Positions 1 through 4,876 of a stretch of DNA of 7,952 nucleotides are shown piece by piece. A program made the position numbers and the translations under genes. The DNA comes from an uncultured Oscillospiraceae bacterium (GTDB lineage Bacteria; Bacillota; Clostridia; Oscillospirales; Acutalibacteraceae), in assembly GCA_900552115.1 (NCBI GenBank), contig URYP01000100.1:1-7952 (forward strand), in the 5' to 3' direction. How positions within the stretch are numbered: the first letter of the stretch is position 1; every line of letters begins with the position of its first letter. The notes beneath the pieces are model-generated. The model made no database searches, was not told the origin of the DNA, and worked only from the letters and a program-made list of their open reading frames with translations.

Positions 1-2
1 TA

Positions 3-79
3 TGGTCGGAGTGACGGGATTCGAACCCACGGCCTCTTGGTCCCGAACCAAGCGCTCTACCAAACTGAGCTACACCCCG
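3..79 (-). tRNA. tRNA-Pro (anticodon CGG)
   Basis: Read on the minus strand this folds as a complete cloverleaf. The acceptor arm is CGGGGTG (79-73) against CACTCCG (13-7), with one G-T pair. The D arm is GCTC/GAGC, and the anticodon stem CTTGG/CCAAG encloses the loop TTCGGGA. The T arm contains GTTCGAATC. The discriminator is A and the CCA end (5-3) is encoded. The loop places CGG at positions 34-36, which decodes the proline codon CCG, and G37 fits tRNA-Pro. Only two bases lie beyond the 3' end, so its terminator or any following tRNA is outside the window. It has its own strong promoter at 169-197. Confidence 0.97.
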
Positions 80-168
80 AATTGGTTGGCGATTATTTCG
101 TGTTTGCGCCATCAAACAGAGGCTGTCGTTTCTTCGAATAGTTGCTAGCTGAAAATCACAGCTTTACT
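80..168 (-). other. 5' leader of the tRNA-Pro transcript
   Basis: This gap between the predicted start and the mature tRNA holds no gene. Two small inverted repeats are visible. One is AGCTG/CAGCT with a 7-base loop (147-163), right at the predicted transcript start. The other is TGTTTG/CAAACA with a 6-base loop (101-118). Neither is followed by a T run in the direction of transcription, so neither is a terminator. They may simply fold the leader that RNase P and other nucleases remove. Confidence 0.45.
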
Positions 169-197
169 ATTATAGCCTGTGTTACATAATTTGTCAA
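169..197 (-). promoter_or_regulatory. Sigma-A promoter for the tRNA-Pro gene
   Basis: On the minus strand there is a consensus -35 box TTGACA (197-192), a 17-base spacer and a consensus -10 box TATAAT (174-169). This predicts a start near 162 and a leader of about 80 bases before the tRNA. The -35 box begins only 15 bases after the rsmE stop codon, so the tRNA can be transcribed independently of the operon. A perfect match to both hexamers with ideal spacing is expected for a stable-RNA gene. Confidence 0.88.
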
Positions 198-212
198 TTA
201 TTTTTTTAGGTT

Positions 213-935
213 TTATTCCATATTTCCGCTCAGCGACATAATAACGGACAAAGCCGCAAGCGGGGCGGTTTCACAGCGCAGTATCCGGGGACCAAGCGTA
301 GCCGTTTTCACGCCCATCTCCGTCAGTGCGGTTATTTCCTCCGCGGAAAAGCCCCCCTCCGGGCCGATGATTACCGCCAGATCTGTCCTATCCCGCCCCA
401 CAAGCGAGGGCAGGGGAGCGCCTCCGCCTTCATAAAACACGACGGTCTCTTCCGGCGAGACCCGGTCACACATCTGTTTCCACGAAACCGGAGCTTCCAC
501 AACCGGAATAACCCCCCGACCGCTCTGCCCGGCTGCTTCCGCCGCAATTTTCTGCCAGCGTTCCTGTTTTTTGGCGGCTTTCGCGCTGTCCGGGCGGGCT
601 ATGCTTCGCTCGGTAATCACCGGAACAATGTGCGACACTCCCAGTTCCACCGTTTTTTGAATAATCCAATCCATTTTATCGCCTTTGGGCATACCCTGGT
701 ATAGCGTAACCTTCAAACCGGGTTCCGACAGGGTAGGGGCCGCCCCGGTAATGGCCAGTCGGATTTCCTGCGGAGAAATATCTAAGATAGCGGCGGAATA
801 ATCGGTGCCGTTCCCGTCGCAGACCACCAGCGGATCGCCCTTCCTCAGCCGCAGTACGCGGCTGATATGATGCGCGTCGTCTCCGGTAATATGTATGTAT
901 GAATCATCGATATCCGTGCAGAAAAAACGAGGCAT
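213..935 (-). CDS. rsmE: 16S rRNA (uracil-1498-N3)-methyltransferase RsmE
   Basis: A 240-residue protein of usual RsmE length. It methylates N3 of U1498 in 16S rRNA within the assembled small subunit, using S-adenosylmethionine. An N-terminal PUA-like RNA-binding domain (about residues 1-70) includes the AHHISRVLR segment (21-29). It is followed by a SPOUT methyltransferase domain (about 72-240) with the knot signatures GPEGGF (191-196) and LGPRILRCETA (214-224), which form the cofactor site. The start is the ATG at 935: AAAGGA (950-945) lies 9 bases upstream and overlaps the end of tcdA, and MPRFF is a typical family N-terminus. It is the last gene of the four-gene operon, 6 bases after the tcdA stop, which suggests translational coupling. 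No hairpin plus U-run follows the stop, so transcripts may run on into the tRNA. Confidence 0.96.
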   Translation of the reverse strand: MPRFFCTDIDDSYIHITGDDAHHISRVLRLRKGDPLVVCDGNGTDYSAAILDISPQEIRLAITGAAPTLSEPGLKVTLYQGMPKGDKMDWIIQKTVELGVSHIVPVITERSIARPDSAKAAKKQERWQKIAAEAAGQSGRGVIPVVEAPVSWKQMCDRVSPEETVVFYEGGGAPLPSLVGRDRTDLAVIIGPEGGFSAEEITALTEMGVKTATLGPRILRCETAPLAALSVIMSLSGNME

Positions 936-941
936 GGTTTG

Positions 942-1649
942 TCATCCTTTCAACTGGGAGATTCGCTTAATGATTTCTCCGGCCATAATCAGTCCGGCCA
1001 CAGAGGGAACAAACGATACGCTGCCCGGGGAGGGCCGTTCTCCCGGAACAATGCAGCCCTGTACGCCAAGCGGCTCTTCCTCTGAGTAAACCACCTGGAG
1101 GGCGGGAATATGCCGTTTTTTCAGTTCCCGCCGCATAATACGGCACAAGGGGCAAACGCGGGTATCGAAAATATCCGCGACCTGGAACCGGGTGGGATCC
1201 AGCTTATTTCCGCACCCCATGGCGCTGATAATCGGAATGCCGCCATTCCGGGCTTCTTCAATCAGGGCCAGTTTGGAGGTCACTGTATCGATAGCATCCG
1301 CCACATAATCGCATCCGTCGATCAACCCGGCGCCCTCCGGCGGCCGATAAAACAGAGCGTGCGGCTCAACGCGGCAGTCCGGTGCGATATCCAGGATGCG
1401 GGCGGCCATTACCGCGGCCTTGGACATCCCGACCGTGGAGCTGGCGGCACACAATTGGCGGTTGATGTTGGTGGGCTCCACCACATCCTTGTCCACCAGG
1501 ACCAAACGCCCCACGCCTCCGCGAGCCAACGCTTCCGCTACATAGGAGCCGACGCCGCCCAGCCCAAACACCGCCACACTGGCCTTTTCCAACCGTTCAA
1601 CGCCCTCCTGTCCCAGCAGCATAGCGGTTCTTTGTCGCCAGTCGGCCAT
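942..1649 (-). CDS. tcdA: tRNA threonylcarbamoyladenosine dehydratase TcdA (HesA/MoeB/ThiF fold)
   Basis: A 235-residue E1-like, ATP-dependent enzyme. TcdA activates the carboxylate of t6A37 in ANN-decoding tRNAs with ATP and cyclises it to ct6A. The nucleotide-binding motif GLGGVGS is at residues 29-35. The acidic strand end LVDKD (51-55), N61 and R64 of PTNINRQ, K77, and DAIDTVTSK (118-126) follow the ThiF/E1 pattern. The basic N-terminus WRQRTAMLLG corresponds to the arginine-containing start of the family. The frame stays open 44 codons further upstream, but the ATG at 1649 is chosen. It has GGGAGG (1661-1656) at a 6-base spacing, it matches the family N-terminus, and the extension would lie inside prmA. 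The prmA stop is one base upstream. A CPLC motif (C166, C169) sits where I recall CPLA in related proteins. Other E1-like sulfur-carrier adenylyltransferases are less likely because no ThiS/MoaD partner is present. Confidence 0.9.
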   Translation of the reverse strand: MADWRQRTAMLLGQEGVERLEKASVAVFGLGGVGSYVAEALARGGVGRLVLVDKDVVEPTNINRQLCAASSTVGMSKAAVMAARILDIAPDCRVEPHALFYRPPEGAGLIDGCDYVADAIDTVTSKLALIEEARNGGIPIISAMGCGNKLDPTRFQVADIFDTRVCPLCRIMRRELKKRHIPALQVVYSEEEPLGVQGCIVPGERPSPGSVSFVPSVAGLIMAGEIIKRISQLKG

Positions 1650-1650
1650 A

Positions 1651-2577
1651 TTAAACCTCCCGTCGGCAGACGAGGCAGACCCATCCGCCCTGTTCCCGCC
1701 GGTCGCACACAGTAAAGCCGCAAGCGTGCAGGGCCGCCTGCACATCGGCCTCCCGCGTGTCGATGATACCGGAGGTGACATAGACCCCGCCCGGTTTGAG
1801 ATAAGCGGGAATGGACGGGGAAAGCGCGATTATGGCGTCGGCCACAATGTTGGCGGCGATAACATCGTATTGACCGGTGATCCCTTTTGTCAGATCTCCC
1901 TGCATAATGGTGTAGCGGGGAGGCGTCATGCCTTCCCGCGCCCCGTTCTCCTGTGCGGTTTTGACCGCCAGCGGGTCGATATCCACACCAACCGCCGTTT
2001 CCGCACCCAACAGCAGGGCGGCCATGGAGAGGATGCCGCTGCCGCACCCAACGTCAAGAAAGGCCGTTTGGGGTGTGATACAGGACTCCAGCGTTTCCAG
2101 CACCAACCGGGTGGTGTCGTGCCCTCCTGTCCCAAACGCCATGCCCGGATCGATGGTGAGCACAGCACGCCCGTCCGCATGATCGACGGTTTCCCATGTG
2201 GGACAGATCAGCAGTTTTTGCCCAATAGGCAGGGGTTTAAAAAACTGTTTCCAGTTGTTGGCCCAGTCGGCCTCGCGTACAGCCTGGGTCAGCACTTGAA
2301 ACGGAATGGCGGCCTCTTTCAGACGCTCCTGCAAAAATGCCACCGCCTCCGCCGGATTTCCTTCGGGGCTGACATACAGGTGAATGATCGCTTGCGTGCG
2401 GTCGCGTTTTAACAGGTCCTCATCAATTAAATCAATGTGCGCGATTTCGCGCGCGCCCTCTTCCAAGTCGCTATAATCCTCAATATACAAGCCATAAGGA
2501 ACGACCATGTGCGCAATAGCCGCCGCCTTGTCCGCCTCTGCGCAGGGCACAGTCAGGCATACTTCCATCCAGTCCAT
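1651..2577 (-). CDS. prmA: Ribosomal protein L11 methyltransferase PrmA
   Basis: A 308-residue protein, close to the usual family length. It trimethylates amino groups of ribosomal protein L11 with S-adenosylmethionine in the cytoplasm. An N-terminal L11-recognition domain (about 1-100) leads into the linker DWANNWK (104-110). The class I methyltransferase domain has the PrmA signature TIDPGMAFGTGGHDTT (141-156), motif I DVGCGSG (175-181), the acidic cofactor residue in GVDIDP (197-202), and the substrate-site motif AANIVAD (241-247). The start ATG at 2577 gives MDWMEV, resembling the usual M-W-x-E-V beginning, with AAAGGA (2593-2588) 10 bases upstream. The gene starts 4 bases after the phosphohexomutase stop and ends one base before the tcdA start. 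A prmA-rsmE association is common in Firmicutes; here tcdA sits between them. Confidence 0.96.
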   Translation of the reverse strand: MDWMEVCLTVPCAEADKAAAIAHMVVPYGLYIEDYSDLEEGAREIAHIDLIDEDLLKRDRTQAIIHLYVSPEGNPAEAVAFLQERLKEAAIPFQVLTQAVREADWANNWKQFFKPLPIGQKLLICPTWETVDHADGRAVLTIDPGMAFGTGGHDTTRLVLETLESCITPQTAFLDVGCGSGILSMAALLLGAETAVGVDIDPLAVKTAQENGAREGMTPPRYTIMQGDLTKGITGQYDVIAANIVADAIIALSPSIPAYLKPGGVYVTSGIIDTREADVQAALHACGFTVCDRREQGGWVCLVCRREV

Positions 2578-2581
2578 AGTG

Positions 2582-4108
2582 TTATTGTCCTTTCACATAC
2601 TCTGTCAGCGAATGCGTATCCAAACCCTCCCAGCCAGATAAAAAGGCGGCCAGATGAGCGGCGATTTTTTGGCATCCACCCGCCTCGTCGCTTTCAATAT
2701 TCAGGGGCATAACCGGGTCATGGACGCTCAGCCGCAGCAAAAGCCAACCGTTTCCATCTGTTTTCCCAAAGGAAAGGCGTACCCCTTCACAACTGTCGTC
2801 GGCCACCGGCCATCCTTGACTGCGGGCATACTCTTCCAGAGCTTCGATTACCTGCTCTCCATAAGGACGGAAGTCCGCCGCGGTGATATGAAAGCGCAAT
2901 TCCACGCTTTCCGCCGGTTCTCTTAGGCGGGCAATCAAGCTGTCAAGGGATTTTCCTTCACGGTGCAGCTGGGCCATTTTTATGATGATTCTGGTAACCA
3001 GATAAGCGCCGTCATCCAGAAAATAGTTGTCCTGCAGGGCTGCGTGTCCCGACGTTTCAATCGCCAGGGGAGAAGGGATGCCTTTTTCATTGAGCCGCAG
3101 GGATTCGTTGATGACATTTTTGTATCCGCGTTTAAAACGGCGGTGTTTGCCGCCCAAATTCTGTTCGATAAAGGCTTTCAAACCACTGGAGGTTATGGAA
3201 TCGGTCACAATAGTGCCTCCGGGACAGGATTCCAGCGCAATGGCTGCCGCCAGTGCGACCAGCCGGTTACGGTTAATTTCTCGTCCCTGGCTGTCCACAC
3301 AGCCGGCTCGGTCGACGTCGGTATCAAAAATAACGCCCAGATCGGCGCCGGCTTTTACCGTGGCGGCGCATACGGAAGCCATCGCTTCTTCGTTTTCCGG
3401 ATTGGGGATATGGTTGGGAAAACGGCCGTCCGGCTCTAAAAATTGGCTGCCGGCAATGTCGGCCCCCAACGGCTGCAAGACGTCGTTCGCATAAAACCCG
3501 CCGGCGCCGTTCCCCGCATCCACTACAATATGAAATCCGCGCAGGGGCCGGTCGGCCTCCGTCTCGCCCAAGCCATCACAAATCAGGCGGCGAAGACGGG
3601 CCGCGTATGCCGTCATATAATCAGACACGCGGCATTTGCCCACTGATTTGGCAGCCAGAGGCGTCCCTTCTTGGGCAAAAGCCAGAATGGCCTCGATATC
3701 GTGGCTTTCCACGCCTCCATTTTTTGTGAAAAACTTCAGTCCATTGCGATGGTAGGGATGATGGCTGGCGGTGATTTGTACCGAACCGTCGCAGCCGAGA
3801 TCAATGGTCGTCATAAACATCGCCGGTGTAGAGGCCAGTCCGCAGTCCAGCACGGACGCGCCGGCTGCCGTCAGCGCCTGAACCACAGCGTCGCGGATAC
3901 GCGGTCCGGACAGGCGGCTGTCCCGTCCCACCGCCAGGCTCAACGCATTTGGCTCCTTCCCGGTTTTGCCGCAAAGCCATTGCAAAAAACCGCCGGCCAT
4001 TCGCTGCACAGCCTCATCGGTTAAATCGACAGCCCCTTCGGCGCCATCCAGAGCCACCCCACGGATATCGGTCCCGCTTTTAAAATGTTTCCATTCATTT
4101 GAAAGCAT
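2582..4108 (-). CDS. Phosphoglucomutase/phosphomannomutase (alpha-D-phosphohexomutase family)
   Basis: A 508-residue cytoplasmic enzyme predicted to interconvert hexose 1- and 6-phosphates (glucose and/or mannose), feeding nucleotide-sugar and cell-envelope precursors. The N-terminal SGTDIRG (11-17) matches the family start. The phosphoserine loop TASHHP has its catalytic serine at 115. The Mg-binding loop is DTDVDR (262-267) and the sugar-binding loop ETSGH (351-355). The usual C-terminal phosphate-binding signature R-x-SGTEP is not present. The equivalent region reads LLLRLSVHDPVMPLNIESD (457-474 area), a variant I associate with clostridial homologues. The start ATG at 4108 has GGGGG (4119-4115) 6 bases upstream and a strong promoter behind it. 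This is the first gene of the operon. Exact substrate (glucose, mannose or glucosamine phosphate) cannot be settled from sequence, though the glucosamine enzyme GlmM is shorter and keeps SGTEP. Confidence 0.88.
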   Translation of the reverse strand: MLSNEWKHFKSGTDIRGVALDGAEGAVDLTDEAVQRMAGGFLQWLCGKTGKEPNALSLAVGRDSRLSGPRIRDAVVQALTAAGASVLDCGLASTPAMFMTTIDLGCDGSVQITASHHPYHRNGLKFFTKNGGVESHDIEAILAFAQEGTPLAAKSVGKCRVSDYMTAYAARLRRLICDGLGETEADRPLRGFHIVVDAGNGAGGFYANDVLQPLGADIAGSQFLEPDGRFPNHIPNPENEEAMASVCAATVKAGADLGVIFDTDVDRAGCVDSQGREINRNRLVALAAAIALESCPGGTIVTDSITSSGLKAFIEQNLGGKHRRFKRGYKNVINESLRLNEKGIPSPLAIETSGHAALQDNYFLDDGAYLVTRIIIKMAQLHREGKSLDSLIARLREPAESVELRFHITAADFRPYGEQVIEALEEYARSQGWPVADDSCEGVRLSFGKTDGNGWLLLRLSVHDPVMPLNIESDEAGGCQKIAAHLAAFLSGWEGLDTHSLTEYVKGQ

Positions 4109-4120
4109 AATTAACCCCCG

Positions 4121-4150
4121 TTTACATTAGACTAAGTTGTAATTTATTAT
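4121..4150 (+). promoter_or_regulatory. Probable promoter of the ABC ATPase gene
   Basis: On the plus strand TTTACA (4121-4126) is followed by 18 bases and TATTAT (4145-4150). Each hexamer has one mismatch to the sigma-A consensus. The predicted start is near 4157, giving a leader of about 36 bases before the ATG at 4193. It is weaker than the opposing operon promoter, and its -10 box overlaps that promoter's -10 box by five bases. A promoter must lie in this 84-base gap for the ABC gene to be expressed, since its upstream neighbour is divergent. Confidence 0.55.
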
Positions 4151-4174
4151 AGCCAATCGAACAAGTAATGGCAA
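4146..4174 (-). promoter_or_regulatory. Sigma-A promoter of the pgm-prmA-tcdA-rsmE operon
   Basis: On the minus strand the -35 box is TTGCCA (4174-4169, one mismatch to consensus), then a 17-base spacer, then a consensus TATAAT (4151-4146). The predicted start is near 4139, giving a leader of about 30 bases before the ATG at 4108. This is the only strong promoter I noticed ahead of the four genes, consistent with one transcript. Its -10 box shares bases with the likely plus-strand -10 box of the ABC gene. Confidence 0.82.
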
Positions 4175-4192
4175 GAAAAAGGACGGACAGTT

Positions 4193-4876
4193 ATGAACCA
4201 TCTCATTGAATTGCAAAATGTTTATAAAATATACCAGACCGGCACCGAGCAGATTCGCGCTCTGGACGGCGTGACACTGACCATCGATCCTGGGGAGTAC
4301 GTAGCCATCGTGGGGCAATCTGGCTCCGGCAAATCGACACTGATGAATATTATTGGCTGCCTCGATGTTCCCAGCAAAGGCGATTATCGACTGGAAGACC
4401 AGAATATCCTGCAAATGAGCGACAGCCGGCTGTCGGATATCCGCAATCACCAGATTGGGTTTGTGTTCCAGAGCTTTCATTTGATCGGTGGGCTTGACGC
4501 GTTGGAAAACGTGGAAATGCCCCTGATCTATCGGGGAATGGGTCGGCGTTACCGCCGCAAAATCGCCAAAGACAGCCTGGAACGTGTTGGCCTTTCCCAG
4601 CGTGTCCATCACCGGCCGGCGGAAATGTCGGGCGGCCAGCAGCAGCGGGTCGCCATTGCCCGGGCGATAGCCGCCCACCCGCCGCTGATATTGGCGGACG
4701 AACCCACCGGCAACCTGGACAGCCATTCCCGCGAAGATATCATCAATATTTTGCAGGGACTCAACCGGGAAGGGCATACGGTGGTTCTGATCACGCATGA
4801 TCCGGAAATTGCCGCCTGCGCCCGCCGGGTAGTCAGCATGCGGGACGGCCGCATTATAGCGGACGATTGGCATTAA
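4193..4876 (+). CDS. ABC transporter ATP-binding protein, MacB/LolD-like
   Basis: A 227-residue single nucleotide-binding domain with all ATPase motifs. These are Walker A GQSGSGKST (41-49), the Q-loop glutamine at 93 in FVFQ, the signature MSGGQQQR (145-152), Walker B LILADE (165-170) followed by PTGNLD, and the switch histidine H202. The stretch ALENVEMPLIYRGM (103-116) is typical of the MacB/LolD/FtsE-like subfamily, which works with FtsX-type permeases in peptide, lipoprotein or antibiotic export and mechanotransmission rather than nutrient uptake. No permease gene is present: the gene is flanked by a divergent operon and a convergent polA, so it must act with a subunit encoded elsewhere. 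AAAAAGGA ends 9 bases before the ATG. The final TAA overlaps the polA stop on the other strand. The specific substrate is unknown. Confidence 0.93.
   Translation: MNHLIELQNVYKIYQTGTEQIRALDGVTLTIDPGEYVAIVGQSGSGKSTLMNIIGCLDVPSKGDYRLEDQNILQMSDSRLSDIRNHQIGFVFQSFHLIGGLDALENVEMPLIYRGMGRRYRRKIAKDSLERVGLSQRVHHRPAEMSGGQQQRVAIARAIAAHPPLILADEPTGNLDSHSREDIINILQGLNREGHTVVLITHDPEIAACARRVVSMRDGRIIADDWH

Noticed and set aside
198..212. T-rich stretch after rsmE considered as an intrinsic terminator
   Set aside because: The T run is on the plus strand; the rsmE transcript reads it as A residues, and no stable stem precedes it.
1110..1715. 201-codon plus-strand open frame opposite tcdA
   Set aside because: Antisense shadow: histidine- and glutamine-rich composition typical of reversed coding sequence, no ribosome binding site and no recognisable domain.
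1650..1781. Longer tcdA start at 1781
   Set aside because: The extra 44 residues are an out-of-frame reading of the prmA 3' end with no family similarity; the ATG at 1649 has a good ribosome binding site and family-like N-terminus.
4127..4873. 248-codon open frame antisense to the ABC ATPase gene
   Set aside because: It is the reverse complement of a clearly conserved gene, has no ribosome binding site, resembles no family I know, and spans the intergenic promoter region.
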